Source: Mantis religiosa (taxonomy: Eukaryota > Arthropoda > Insecta > Mantodea > Mantidae). From it: a stretch of DNA of 64,000 bases. The notes under the pieces are model-generated. The model ran no database searches. It saw only the letters and a program-made list of their open reading frames with translations, and had not been told where the DNA came from. The DNA lies in NCBI GenBank assembly GCA_030765055.1, contig CM060958.1:80045568-80109567 (forward strand), read 5' to 3'. This document shows positions 25,386 to 36,770 of this stretch, piece by piece. Every line of letters starts with the position of its first letter. Within the stretch, counting starts at the first letter, position 1. The translations under genes and the position numbers were made by a program.

Positions 25386-26724
25386 TACGAGGGCTATCCA
25401 GAAAGTAGATTACGTTTTCGTCTGTTTCCGCTAGGGGCGGGGCTAGCGCGGCCATCTTGGGGTCAGAGCGTTGCGCAGCTCAGTCGGCATCTAGCCGTGC
25501 CAGTGAGAGGTTCGTGCTGTGCTCCGTTCAGATACTGTGACGGTTTGAAATGTCTGCGTTAATTGAAAATCCCGCGAGCTACAAGGTGCGTGCAGTAATA
25601 AGGTTTCTGACTGCAAAAAACTGTAAACCGATAGAAATCTATCGGCAGCTTTGTGAAGTGTATGGGGACAACATTATCACTGAAGGTGGAGTGCGTCAGT
25701 GGGTCATCAGATTTAAAAATGGCCGAACCAATGTTCACGACGAAGATCGAAGTGGGAGACCCAGCATAGTGACTGCCGAACTTGTCGAAAAAGTCGATGC
25801 TAAAGTCCGTGAAAATCGAAGGTTCACAATAACGGAACTTTCTTTGAGTTTTCCACAAATTTCGCGAAATTTGTTGCACGAAATCATCAGCGAAAAGCTT
25901 GGTTACCACAAGTTTTGTGCAAGATGGATTCCAAAAATCTTGACAGAGGACCACAAAAATCAGCGAATGGCTGCAGCGTTGAACTTTTTGGCCGTTTACC
26001 ATAAGGATGGTGACTCTTTACTCGATCGCATCGTTACTGATGACGAAACATGGGTGAAACACGTGAACTGTGAAACGAAATTGCAATCAATGAAGTGGGG
26101 GCACACAAGTTCTCCCCAAAAACCCAAGAAATGCATGCAAACAATGTCGGCAAGGAAGATGATGGCGACTGTTTTTTGGGACAGAAAAGGTGTGATTTTG
26201 GTGGACTTCCTGGAAAGAGGCACTACAATAAACTCTCAAAGGTATTGCCAAACTCTCCAAAAACTCAGAAGAGCCATTCAAAACAAGCGCAGAGGAATGT
26301 TGAGCTCTAAGATCTTGTTGATTCACGACAACGCCCGGCCCCACACGGCAAATGTCACTCGTGAAGTTCTTGAATCTTTTAAGTGGGAGTTGTTTCCTCA
26401 TCCGCCGTACAGTCCCGACCTGGCACCGAGCGACTTCCACCTATTCCCAGCAATGAAGAAGTGGCTGGCTATGCAGCGTTTTGATGACGACGCACAGCTG
26501 CAAGAAGAGGTAACGAAGTGGTTGAAGGTGCAGGCGGCCGAATTTTTCGACGAAGGAATTTCCAAGCTCGTACATCGCTACGATAAATGCCTTAATTTGA
26601 ATGGTGACTATGTCGAAAAGTAGTATTTGAGTGTGGCTTTCATCTGTATATAATAAAATTTGTTTCCTATACTTTGTTTACCTTTTATTCTAAAACGTAA
26701 TCTACTTTCTGGATAGCCCTCGTA
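25386..26724 (+). mobile_element. Full-length mariner, family M1
   Basis: The element spans 25388-26722 (1335 bp). Its 31-bp terminal inverted repeats are perfect (25388-25418 and 26692-26722; outer bases cgagggctatccagaaagta), and a TA target duplication lies at 25386-25387 and 26723-26724. It contains a single uninterrupted transposase gene and a polyadenylation-type AATAAA near 26652. Perfect repeats and an open gene indicate recent insertion. It landed inside the M2 mariner. Confidence 0.96.
25550..26623 (+). CDS. Mariner transposase (DD34D), intact
   Basis: A 357-residue protein, close to the ~345-350 of mariner transposases. It binds the element's terminal repeats and catalyses cut-and-paste transposition into TA sites in the nucleus. 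Residues ~10-110 form the paired-type DNA-binding region with two helix-turn-helix parts (GGVRQWVIRFKNGR, then RSGRPS linker at 67-72). CARWIPKIL at 123-131 is a variant of the family's WVPHEL linker. The catalytic triad is D165 (in TDDETW), D260 (in IHDNARPH) and D295 (in YSPDLAPSD), with 34 residues between the last two, the mariner signature. The ATG at 25550 follows an AT-rich 5' leader of ~160 bases; no in-frame upstream start is better. No stop or frameshift is visible, so it could be active, but activity is not shown. Confidence 0.96.
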   Translation: MSALIENPASYKVRAVIRFLTAKNCKPIEIYRQLCEVYGDNIITEGGVRQWVIRFKNGRTNVHDEDRSGRPSIVTAELVEKVDAKVRENRRFTITELSLSFPQISRNLLHEIISEKLGYHKFCARWIPKILTEDHKNQRMAAALNFLAVYHKDGDSLLDRIVTDDETWVKHVNCETKLQSMKWGHTSSPQKPKKCMQTMSARKMMATVFWDRKGVILVDFLERGTTINSQRYCQTLQKLRRAIQNKRRGMLSSKILLIHDNARPHTANVTREVLESFKWELFPHPPYSPDLAPSDFHLFPAMKKWLAMQRFDDDAQLQEEVTKWLKVQAAEFFDEGISKLVHRYDKCLNLNGDYVEK

Positions 26725-26739
26725 TATTGACAACGTACC

Positions 26740-27130
26740 TTTACTCATCCTCAAAATTTTAATGTTTCTTCTCAAAATAGTCTCCCCTGAATACGATGCA
26801 CTTGTCCCAGCGTTTCTGCCAGTCTTCAAAAAAAAAAAAAAAAATGCTAGAAACCATATTTAGAGATCCTTCAAAATCGCCTCCGCACCCTTCACCACTG
26901 CTTCTGATGATGGATAATGTCTCCCATGAAGGCATTTCTTCAAGTTAGAGAATAGAAAAAAGTCACATGGGGCTAAATCCGGACTATAGGGAGGGTGAAA
27001 AATGTACTTCATGTTGATTTTTGCGAGGTATTCAGCAACATTGGCAATATGCAGCCGCGCATTATCGTGGTGCAGCATCCAGGCTGCTTCATGGAAATGT
27101 GGTTATTTGCACCTCATATGGACTTGCACT
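26740..27130 (-). pseudogene. Transposase C-terminal fragment of mariner M2 copy 2
   Basis: Minus-strand frame with LHHDNARLHIANVAEYL (second catalytic Asp), PPYSPDLAPCDFFLF (third Asp), the RHYPSSEAVVKGAEAILKDL tail and, after a shift at the A16 run, the AGTSASYSGE/TILRRNIKILRMSKGT region. The N-terminal and first-Asp parts are absent. Non-functional. Confidence 0.85.
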
Positions 27131-27144
27131 GTTGCTCAAATGTG

Positions 27145-27250
27145 CGTAGAGTCCATGGAGTTGAGAGTTACCTGACATTCGTCTTTTAGGATAAGGGAAA
27201 ACCCAGGAAAAGCCTTATCCAGGTAACTTGCCCTCACCAGATTCGATTAA
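27145..27250 (-). mobile_element. SINE family B fragment
   Basis: Contains gagttacctgacattcgtct and aggataagggaaaacccagg up to accttatccaggtaac-like sequence and a broken B-box, all shared with 36404-36648. The head is missing. It abuts the truncated M2 mariner. Confidence 0.7.
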
Positions 27251-27518
27251 CTATCACTGAATTGATACACTATCATTTTCTTGGATAATATTACTATACA
27301 GGTGCCACATTCCTTGGAATTTCTCGAATAACAGTCTCTAGCAGATGCCAAAGTAAGTATGCTAAACTTCCTGTATGACTGTTTACATGAGAATGGCCTT
27401 TTTCCATCCCATATAATTCAAATGGCGTGTTTTTGATGAATAAATATAACATTAGCTTCACACGAATTCCTCCAATATATTACTCTATAATTCAATATGG
27501 AGTTTATATGGAGTTTAT

Positions 27519-28303
27519 AGTTTCATTGCTGGTACTCTTGGTTCCTGCCTGTGGGAACCAGGCAATTTCAGACATGTTCAGTATCGCCTACCGCTGCAAT
27601 GGAGGTAATATGCAGTTAAAGTTGCTGTTAGAGGAAGATCCGGAGTTTCTTTCTAACGTAATCACTGCTGATGAAACTTGGTTACATCATTTTTATCCTG
27701 AGAGCTAACAGCAAAGCTCAGTGTGGAAATCTTCTTCATCACCAACCCCCCCCCCCCAAAGCAAAAGTGATTGCTTCTGCTGGGATAGTTATGGTCATCT
27801 CATTCTTTGATATTCATGGAATGTTTTGTCAGCATGTTGTACCTGCACACACATCAGTAACTGGACAATACTACAGGGATGTCCTGAAAACATTGCAAGT
27901 CCATATCAGGCGGAAAAGACCACATTTCCATGAAGCAGGCTCCACCACGATAATGCGTGGCCGCATATTGCCAATTTTGTTTTGAATATCTTGCTAAAAT
28001 CAACATTAAGCGCATCTCTCTACCTCCCTATAGTCCAGATTTAGCCGCATGACTTTTTACTCTTCCCTAAGTTGAAGAAACGCTTTCGTGGGAGGCATTA
28101 TCCATCATAAGAAGCAGTGGTGAAGGCTGCAGAGGCGATTTTGAAGGATATCTCAAAAATGGTTTCCAGCATGTCTTTGAATACTGGTAGAAACGCTGGG
28201 ACAAGTGCATCGCATTCAGGGGAGACTATTTTGAGAAGGACCATCAAAATTATGAGGATGAGTAAAGGTACTTTGTCAAATAAAGATTGTGATCAGCCCT
28301 CTA
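27519..28303 (+). mobile_element. Mariner M2, copy 3, 5'-truncated
   Basis: Closely follows 13492-14294 from gtttcattgctggtactctt to the terminal cagccctc near 28302. Homology with M2 copy 1 starts abruptly at its left edge, without a terminal repeat. Its right-hand terminal repeat is shortened. Confidence 0.82.
27535..28290 (+). pseudogene. Broken mariner transposase (M2 copy 3)
   Basis: MFSIAYRCNGGNMQ, EEDPEFLSNVITADETW (first Asp), then a stop after FYPES and a frameshift at a C9 run near 27748. SVTGQYYRDVLKTLQVHIRR follows, then degraded second and third Asp regions, and a C-terminal AEAILKDISKM tail near 28130. Several disabling changes distinguish it from copy 1, so the two decayed independently. 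Confidence 0.82.
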
Positions 28304-28980
28304 GTTTGTCTTTGTGAATTATTTAACATTTTTTCTGTTATTAGGATATTTGTTTCATCTGCGGATAGAATAACGTCGTGAGCTTAAATGCTATTTTAGG
28401 TCGTTTATAATATTGAATATTATAGAAATAGACCTTGAATGGAGCCTTGTGGAACTATATACTTTATGTCAAGTAAATTAGATCTAACTACTCAATGAAT
28501 ATTAGTGACAGGGTTTGCATCAATATATATATTTATTGTTTGTCCTTTCACCATTTAGGAATCGTAATTAAAAACTATTTTAGCAATTACTGACTGGTAG
28601 TAAGTGGAGGAAGAGTTGTCAAAAGAATTGGTTAAGTGATTTCTGAAGTTAACCTGTATACATGCGCGAGTAGGCGAACACGCACACACATATGCACACA
28701 CCTTTTTGAATATTTTAATGTTTATTATTAGAGCCCGCAGATCTGCTCGCGTTGTAACCTCATAATCTCTTTTATGCTATTAGTCTTCCGTATTTTCTTC
28801 TATTTTGCTTGCTCTATATGTTCATACCAGCCATAAAATAAGAAAATGCTAATAAAAATATGTGTGCTAATAAAAATTAAAACAAAGACTTGTCAGAACA
28901 AACTTCTGTTCCCTGAAAACCTATACATCTCGAAATTCCGTAAGTAATAAACATATCATAAATACTATGCTATAAAATGG
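28304..28980. other. No recognised feature
   Basis: AT-rich; no repeat match. Confidence 0.4.
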
Positions 28981-28984
28981 AATG

Positions 28985-29345
28985 GCATAATAATACCGAA
29001 CAATTTAGCGTTATATTGGGCCTTGCACCACAGATATTTAGCAAATCGTGTCGGTGCTACATCCAGCTGAGTTACTATGGTGACATACTAGCTTGGTATT
29101 AAACTCCGCCACTAGTCTACATTTTTCCGGTAAACCACAAGCCGTTGAAAATTAACTTTGACATGCATAGTGCAACGCAATGACGACTTACAATGCTCTA
29201 TGTCCCAAATTCTATATTTAATCACTCGATGAAAATACCCAATTGTTCTCCTGCATTCACTGTGTGTAGGCTAAAACCGTAAAATTAAAATCACACTGAA
29301 CAATGCATACCATACCCGGGATTTGAACTACGGGGCCGTTTGAAC
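28985..29345 (-). mobile_element. Family A tRNA-like repeat, two diverged minus units
   Basis: The complement of the B-box region with a cgggatttgaactacgg match lies at 29320. A gtaggctaaaaccgtaaaat junction and a tttttccggtaaaccacaag block near 29135 mark the outer part of a second unit, whose degraded head lies near 29060. Order and orientation suggest a tandem pair. Confidence 0.55.
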
Positions 29346-30139
29346 TCTGGCCTACCTGAAAGCACGACAACCCGAAATTAAATTCAATTTATTGGCAGCA
29401 TACAATATCGCAAGTAGGTATGTTTAATTAACTACCAATGGGTAAATAGGGATTAGATTGCTTACACGATGTGTATGAAAAGAAATCTCTTTATATATGC
29501 ATGGCACTTTGAGTGTCATACTGTAATTCCTGTAAGAGGTAGTTGAATAAATGACGAACATAGAACTAAATGAACTGGTTACGTTAGCTTGAGAAATAGT
29601 GCAATGAAACCAATTCAAGCTCCAAGAATAATACGCAGTTCTATTATTCTCTAATGGATGTAACTATTTAACGAGGCACTTCTGGACGCATTAAATATGC
29701 AACTTTTTTTTACTGTTGTTCATCATTAATTAACAATCCCTTTACGGTGTATAGGTTGGTAGTTCTGGTACTTTTAGTAAGTGAACGTTTTGCACGTAGC
29801 GTAAAATGTGTTGTGTTGTTGGGTAGAAAATGATGCGCTCTAAAATCTGATTTGTTTATTTAATCTTATATATTACTTGTCTGTGTCAGTTCAATAAACT
29901 GGAGAGTCAAGACGACAACAAAGAGCAATTCTGCATCTACTTTTTGTGTTTAATTGAGGTGACAAAGCCACCTAATTTGCACACTTATCTTATGGACATC
30001 TTATTACTTTTCCCAACTAAACGTATTTTAATTTCAGATGCTCTACTGTATAACTGATTCTTAAACTACTTTGGTCCATCCTTATATCCATTATGTACGC
30101 ATAAATGCGCGGGATGATTCATCATCTGTGGTTCAGATC
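29346..30139. other. No recognised feature
   Basis: Short ORFs only. Confidence 0.4.
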
Positions 30140-30570
30140 ATTAGATCATGGCATCGCTCCTCCTGATAGGGCTTCCTGGTCCATTGGTATTTTCAGGGAC
30201 TTTTTCTGGGTAGCTAGGTAAATGTGTGTAGGATAATTACATTCCCCCAGAATTCTTGTCCAAACTTTTTATTTATTTCAGCCTTTCGCCCTATTTAGCT
30301 ATTTCAGCTTGCTAATTGTCAGTGGTATGTGCGCGTGCATGGTAGGAATTTTTTCTCTGTAAAACCTGATCCTCCGGAACATATACGGCTGTAGGCGCCA
30401 CTACCGGGGAATTTAAATCACTAAACGTTAGGGAACCCGGTCTCTGATGTCATCTCCTCTGATCCGACCATTGTCCTACATCAGCTCCTCTCAGGTGCAG
30501 AGACAGAACAGCTTTCATAAGTCGAGATGCTAAACTACTGCTTCAAATCTTGTCGACCACAAGAATGGGC
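30140..30570 (+). mobile_element. SINE-like retroposon, family C
   Basis: Body blocks shared with 16.8, 32.7 and 41.1 kb: cagggactttttctgggtag, ggataattacattcccccag, and ctctgatccgaccattgtcc near the 3' end. The head is degraded. Confidence 0.6.
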
Positions 30571-32144
<1,574 letters not shown>

Positions 32145-32362
32145 TTAGAACTGTTTAGGTTCACTAATATGCAAATAGTAAGTAGATAGAATAGTAGGTC
32201 GCTGGTATTGCGGAATTTCGCCTCTATAAGGTTTTATACGCCAGTAAAAATACACATGGCACTGCTGCTTTAATGCACACTTAAAAACCATCGGATTAGG
32301 TGGGGTTTGAACCAAGTCTTTGAGATAAGCAGGCCAGCGCCTACTCAACTGAGGCAGCGGGA
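32145..32362 (-). mobile_element. tRNA-derived SINE, family D
   Basis: The minus strand starts with CTGCCTCAGTTGAGTAGGCG (A-box region) and has a B-box TTGGTTCAAACCCC at the expected distance, then a body that includes TTACTGGCGTATAAAACC. Only one copy is seen in the window. It is not a tRNA gene, because the anticodon-arm pairing is lost and the retroposon body is continuous with it. Confidence 0.6.
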
Positions 32363-32734
32363 AGAAAATGATAGAGGTATTGCATACAATCTAAAAGTTT
32401 AATACCAAAATTTCCTTAGAAATATACGCACTTCGAAAAAATAATTTTTGGGAAAAACTCTGTTGTGTGTATGTGAATAACAAATTAAAAACGAAAAGTT
32501 GATGAAATACTAACTAATCAGCATCCTCTAGAATGCGACACAAAGATTTTCATGCAAATTCTCTTACGTTTAAATGGAACATTGTTTGAAATGTCTCATT
32601 TTCTCTAAAATAACTAACGATTTCGATTAAAATATAATATATTAAAGATCTTATTATATTAAACAAATTTATATGTTGAATTTTCTGCGACTTTCCTAAG
32701 TCTTTCCTCTACGATTTTCCTCTTCATGCACCGA
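32363..32734. other. No recognised feature
   Basis: AT-rich spacer. Confidence 0.4.
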
Positions 32735-33310
32735 GTGGGATGGCTCAGGTGGTTTCGTCTGTGCCCCACGTTCAAGAGATCTGGCTTCTATTCCTGCGGC
32801 CGACCGACGTTACCAATAGTTTTTTTCGTTTTTTTTCCGGGTCGACAGGTAAATAAGGTTAATAGGTTACTTACACCCCCGAATTTCCTCTCCCTCTATT
32901 TCATATCCATTATCATTTCATATCATATCTCATCTGGTGGTCTGTGCCAGCGGGTGCCTCGAATTTGCACGGCAGGATGATATGCTCTTGGTGATACTTC
33001 CTCCTTTGGTAGGACGCTCTGTAGTCGTCTTCATTACCGTTTACGGACCGCAGTCGGGTGAGCTATCCGTTGTGCTGGCCTGCCAGGGAGTTTCCAACTG
33101 ATAAACTGTATATGGATTCCACCCTCTGCACTTACTAACTCCTTTGGATCACCGCCCTCTATCTCCTCTCACCTCATCCTTCCACCCGGGAATGTCCCAC
33201 TTGGAGCATAGTTACAGCAGACCAAGTTTGGACCTGGATCCCGATTCTCTTCCGCAGAGAAGTTCAGTCCATCCTCATAATTTTAAATAACGTCCGCATA
33301 GCTAGTAAAC
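32735..33310 (+). mobile_element. SINE-like retroposon, family C, with tRNA-like head
   Basis: Starts gggatggctcaggtggtttc, an A-box-like head, with a degenerate B-box around ctggcttctattcctgcggc. The body carries gggtcgacaggtaaataagg, acccccgaatttcctctccc, ggatgatatgctctt and cacctcatccttccacccgg, all of which recur in the minus copy at 41.1-41.55 kb. Unusually long (over 500 bp) for a SINE. Confidence 0.7.
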
Positions 33311-33600
33311 CGTAACGACAACAACGATTTACTATGCAGTAGATCTCCTTTAAACTTATTTATGACAAGTAATTTTTTTGTGAAGTTAACAACTTGCAAT
33401 ATCTTTCCTCTTTTATGTTCAAGTTTTCAAATAGCTGTATTTTTCTCAAGTGAGAAATCATGTATCCCTCCCTTGTCAAGCAAAGAGAACTAAATTTCAA
33501 TGTTATCGCACAGCCACCAGCTCCAAAATCATTTTATAAATGCTTAAAGCGACTAATACGAAGTAGAAGAATAAACTTGTTTATAATAGTTTGGTGAACA
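33311..33600. other. No recognised feature
   Basis: AT-rich spacer. Confidence 0.4.
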
Positions 33601-34085
33601 ATGGCTGGAATAAATCACATGAATATAAAAGCATAATTCATATAAACCTGAACCATTTCAATGCGCCATATCTTTTGAATCAAAAATAGTACACACATGC
33701 AAATTTGGGAGAGTATAATACACAATTTGGAAATTACATTACACTGCTTATATGTTAGAGAAAATGTTGGAAGTGCCCTCCACCAGCATCTATACATGTT
33801 TTCACTCGTCTCACAATATTCTCTGAAGTTTTACAGAGATGACATTGAATTGAGAAAAGGTTATTTCCAGTAAGATGGAGCAACGTGCCATACATATAAT
33901 GACACCATAGAACTTGTAACCAGTTTCTTTGATAATCGAATAATCTTAAAAGATCTGTGGCCTCCCAGAACTCCTGACCTAATCTCACCGGAATTTTTCC
34001 TTTGGGGGTAAATAAAATAGAGTGCAAAAGAATAGTTCATGGACGATGGATGTTCTCAAGGAATCCATTAGAACCGTAATAATTT
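33601..34085 (+). mobile_element. Fold-back DNA transposon, left part
   Basis: 33630-33840 is the inverted complement of 35205-35440, so each end carries the same ~200-bp sequence, including the code for a transposase C-terminus (RRVKTCIDAGGGHFQHFL), here on the minus strand. Next, on the plus strand from about 33870, comes the catalytic part of a Tc1/mariner-superfamily transposase: DGATCHT, then WPPRTPDL and EFFLWG. The gene is broken by stops and then interrupted by the LINE at about 34085. The minus-strand end suggests a recombined or palindromic derivative. Confidence 0.6.
33870..34085 (+). pseudogene. Broken Tc1/mariner-superfamily transposase, catalytic part
   Basis: The frame shows YFQ-stop-DGATCHT with the second catalytic Asp, DNRIILKDLWPPRTPDL, and EFFLWG where the family has a D-type third acidic position. 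It then shifts to MDVLKESIRTVI, where the LINE interrupts. The C-terminus resumes at 35205 (EDTLRKTSENMVRRVKTC). The N-terminus is missing. Non-functional. Confidence 0.6.
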
Positions 34086-35118
34086 CACATGATCCTTTAA
34101 TCAAGAAACTAAAATATTATGGTTTTAATGAAGATAGTCTGAAATTGGTCATACCGTATTTGTCACACGGATACCAATCTGTATATGTTAATGGAATATT
34201 CTCTAACTTTGTGATGGTGAAGCATGGTGTCCCTCAGGGCTCCATACTTGGAGCCTTGTTTTTTTATCATATATATATAAATGATCTACCATATAATATT
34301 CGGAAAGACTGCCAAAGGACATACCTTTATGCAGATGATTTAGCAATTAATATTGCTTTAAATGACATAACTCCTGTGTGTTCTAAAATAACTGATTTGT
34401 CTAACAAAATTGATAATTGGTGTAAGCATAACAGCCTATTAATTAATAATAACAGAAAGCTGATGTTACTTTTAAAATTAATTCAGCTGATCCTGGCTCT
34501 CTTGAATCTGTTAAGTTTTTGGGCATTAGTCTTGAATCTTGTCTGGGTTGGCGCACTCATATTGAGAATGTTGCTGGAAAATTAAGCAGAGGACTTTTCT
34601 TATTACGAATTTAAAAGAAATAGTTATCTTTAAACTCTAAAAACTTTAAATTTTGGATGCATAAATAGCCATTTGAGTTATGGCATTTTACTAAGGGGAA
34701 ACCATGTTTTATCTAATACAACTTTTGTAATTCAGAAGAGAGCTATTCGACTTATGTGCGGAGCATCGTCTAGGCACATTGTAAATCCTTATTTATTGAG
34801 TTGGGCATATTAACCATGCCTTCTTTGTTCACTATGAATTGTCTCTTATATGTTAAGATGAATATAGATTTATATACATTGTGTTCTTCAGTTCATAATT
34901 ACTCCAAAAGAAACAGTGCTAACAGTTATAATGCTAAATGCAAATACAGTAAAGTTCAACATTCATTTGAAATTACATCTTTAAATCTATTTAATAGTCT
35001 ACCCAACAATGTCAAAGTTATGCCACTAGTGCTATTTAAAAGAAAAGTTAAATCTACACTGCTATCAAATCATGTGTACAGTATTACAGAGTTTTATAAC
35101 AGTAATATGTTTTTGTAA
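34086..35118 (+). pseudogene. Reverse transcriptase of truncated LINE
   Basis: The first section contains KKLKYYGFNEDSLKL, YLSHGYQSVYVNG, HGVPQGSILGALFF (domain 4) and YLYADDLAINIA (catalytic YADD, domain 5), then a DNWCKHNSLLIN thumb-side segment. A frameshift near 34470 moves the coding to another frame (VKFLGISLESCLGWRTHI). Several stops follow, and the open stretch 34801-35118 gives the conserved C-terminal tail (FNSLPNNVKVMPLVLFKRKV). The RT core is complete enough to place it among insect Jockey/CR1-type LINEs; the exact clade is not determined. Confidence 0.82.
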
Positions 35119-35204
35119 TGTTTTAATGTTATTTGTTGTACGTGTTTTTGACGTTGCTATGCAACCTTTGTATTGTCTTGGCAAATAAATCATATATATC
35201 ATTG
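34086..35204 (+). mobile_element. 5'-truncated non-LTR retrotransposon (Jockey/CR1-like)
   Basis: A LINE 3' part inserted within the fold-back transposon, whose transposase reading continues on the far side. It starts within the reverse transcriptase domain and ends after AATAAATCATA near 35190. A 5' truncation is usual for target-primed reverse transcription. No clear target-site duplication was found. The internal frame is broken in the middle (about 34490-34800). Confidence 0.78.
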
Positions 35205-35450
35205 GCGAAGATACTCTCCGTAAAACTTCTGAGAATATGGTGAGACGAGTGAAAACATGTATAGATGCTGGTGGAGGACACTTCCAACATTTTCTCTGAG
35301 ATGTAAGTAGTGTAATGTAATCTCTCAATTGTGTATTATGTTCTCCCAAAGTTGCACGGGTGTTCTATTATTGGTTCAAAAGTTATGGTCTATTGAGATG
35401 GTTCAGGTTTATATGGATCACACTATATAAAGTTCTTATTTAAAAAAATA
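35205..35450 (+). mobile_element. Fold-back DNA transposon, right arm
   Basis: Begins with the resumed transposase tail (EDTLRKTSENMVRRVKTC, AGGGHFQHFL, stop) and continues with non-coding sequence that mirrors 33630-33750. Similarity fades near 35440. Confidence 0.6.
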
Positions 35451-35685
35451 ATAAATAGGTAGCTATAGCGGATTTAAATCTTTTAATTAATTCATTACAG
35501 TAATAATGAGAGCTAGTATCTAGATTTTAGAGGAAGGACAAACACAATGCTTTAAAGAAGTAACGAGTTACTAATGTGTTAAGAAAGTGAGTGCGCTATA
35601 AGCTTTAAAAGAAAGCAAAATAAATTGCAGTTGGTACACCACTGTCACTGATAACATGTAAATTAATGACGCCTATTTAGTTACG
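35451..35685. other. No recognised feature
   Basis: AT-rich spacer. Confidence 0.4.
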
Positions 35686-35960
35686 GCCGGAACGTAGCAG
35701 CAGCAGAAGACAACTTTTCATCGGCACGAGGTTGTACGCAGGCAACTCTTTGAATTATTTAATCCGGTGCGCTTAACGCTCGGCTAGTCTACGACTAATT
35801 ACGGCGCACGTGAATGTTTCACGAGGTGCTAACAGTTATAGAAGCCCGTGCTATCTGCCATCCTCCATAACTTGCACCAACATTGCACATGCACTAACTT
35901 TTAAAGCACGTTCACCGTGTAATGTAAAAGTAACTGACGTAAAAATTCGCTACGCCGCGG
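35686..35960. other. CpG-containing non-coding island
   Basis: Balanced base composition with many CpGs (ggtgcgcttaacgctcgg near 35765, acggcgcacgtg near 35800, tacgccgcggcgc near 35952) within AT-rich surroundings. No ORF and no repeat match in the window. It could be a conserved regulatory element or an old retroelement leader; nothing in the sequence decides. Confidence 0.3.
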
Positions 35961-36403
35961 CGCTTCTGATGTAGGGAAGGCCCTTTTCTAATTATTCCTT
36001 GGTATCCTGGAGGCATAGTGAATGAAAAGCTTGAGCAAAGGAAACCTCTTTGCCACTGATATACCATTTATACTTTAAGACATATTTATCGATATACTAT
36101 TTGGGCTGGAAGGAAAACGTTTTACAAGGCAAAATTAAGGACTCCAACTCTTAGGACATTTTATAGAAACTTGTGCTATCACAACGCAGGCGACGTTTGT
36201 TGGGTTGTATCAGGTGTTAGCTTAGGCCCCCAAACATGAGCAGAATTAAATGTGCTTAACAAAGTTTAAAAATTCGTATGGAAAGGTTAATATGCAAATG
36301 AAATGAAAGTGTGATATTCAGGGGATCATGGAAGGGATGAATGTGTAAATGATATGATGCAATGTGTTGTTATTTGTTGTTATAATTGAAGTGGACATGT
36401 GAA
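35961..36403. other. No recognised feature
   Basis: AT-rich; no repeat match. Confidence 0.4.
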
Positions 36404-36648
36404 ATTTTTTTTTAAGTTTCCGTCCTCCAACGTTAAGTCATATCGGACGATGAATGAAATGGCTGAAATGATGCTCAAATGAGCTCAGGGTTCATAGAGC
36501 TTAGAGTTACCCGACATTGGTCTTTCGTCTTTCAGGATAAGGGAAAACCCCGCAAAAACCTTATCCAGGTAACTCACCCTGACCGAGATTCGAACTCGGG
36601 ACCTCTTGAACGTGAGGCAGACATGCTACCACCAAGCTACCGAGGCGG
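36404..36648 (-). mobile_element. tRNA-derived SINE, family B, full length
   Basis: The minus strand starts CCGCCTCGGTAGCTTGGTGG (A-box region), with a good B-box GAGTTCGAATCTCGG, then a body with GAGTTACCTGGATAAGG and GGGTTTTCCCTTATCCTG. The 3' part reads CATTTCATTCATCGTCCGAT and ends in an A-rich tail (T run at about 36406). Fragments of the same family occur at 27145-27250 and 49258-49345. Confidence 0.85.
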
Positions 36649-36735
36649 ACACCTGTGAGACTGAAGTTGTTTGGTAGTTATAGCGACGAAGCGAGACAAA
36701 TCAATAATTTTTTATAAGTGGCTAGCAAAGATTAT

Positions 36736-36736
<1 letters not shown>

Positions 36737-36767
<31 letters not shown>
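36737..36767. repeat. Poly(T) run of 31
   Basis: An uninterrupted T31 run. It could be the poly(A) end of an unidentified minus-strand retroposon to its right, but I could not recognise that element. Confidence 0.9.

Positions 36768-36770
<3 letters not shown>

Larger units (their letters stand above)
25353..27140 (-). mobile_element. Older mariner M2, copy 2, interrupted by mariner M1
   Basis: The 3' terminal repeat of an M2 mariner (tgaggactgttcaataaaga at 25355, next to TA at 25353-25354) is cut by the M1 element at 25386-26724. The M2 sequence resumes at 26725 with tattgacaacgtacctttac, the complement of the M2 3' region seen at 14.24 kb. It encodes the C-terminal transposase on the minus strand and stops abruptly near 27140 at a SINE fragment, so its 5' half is missing. 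An A16 run lies at 26828-26843. Confidence 0.88.

Noticed and set aside
25559..26440. Minus-strand ORFs opposite the mariner transposase
   Set aside because: Shadow frames of the intact transposase with no motif.
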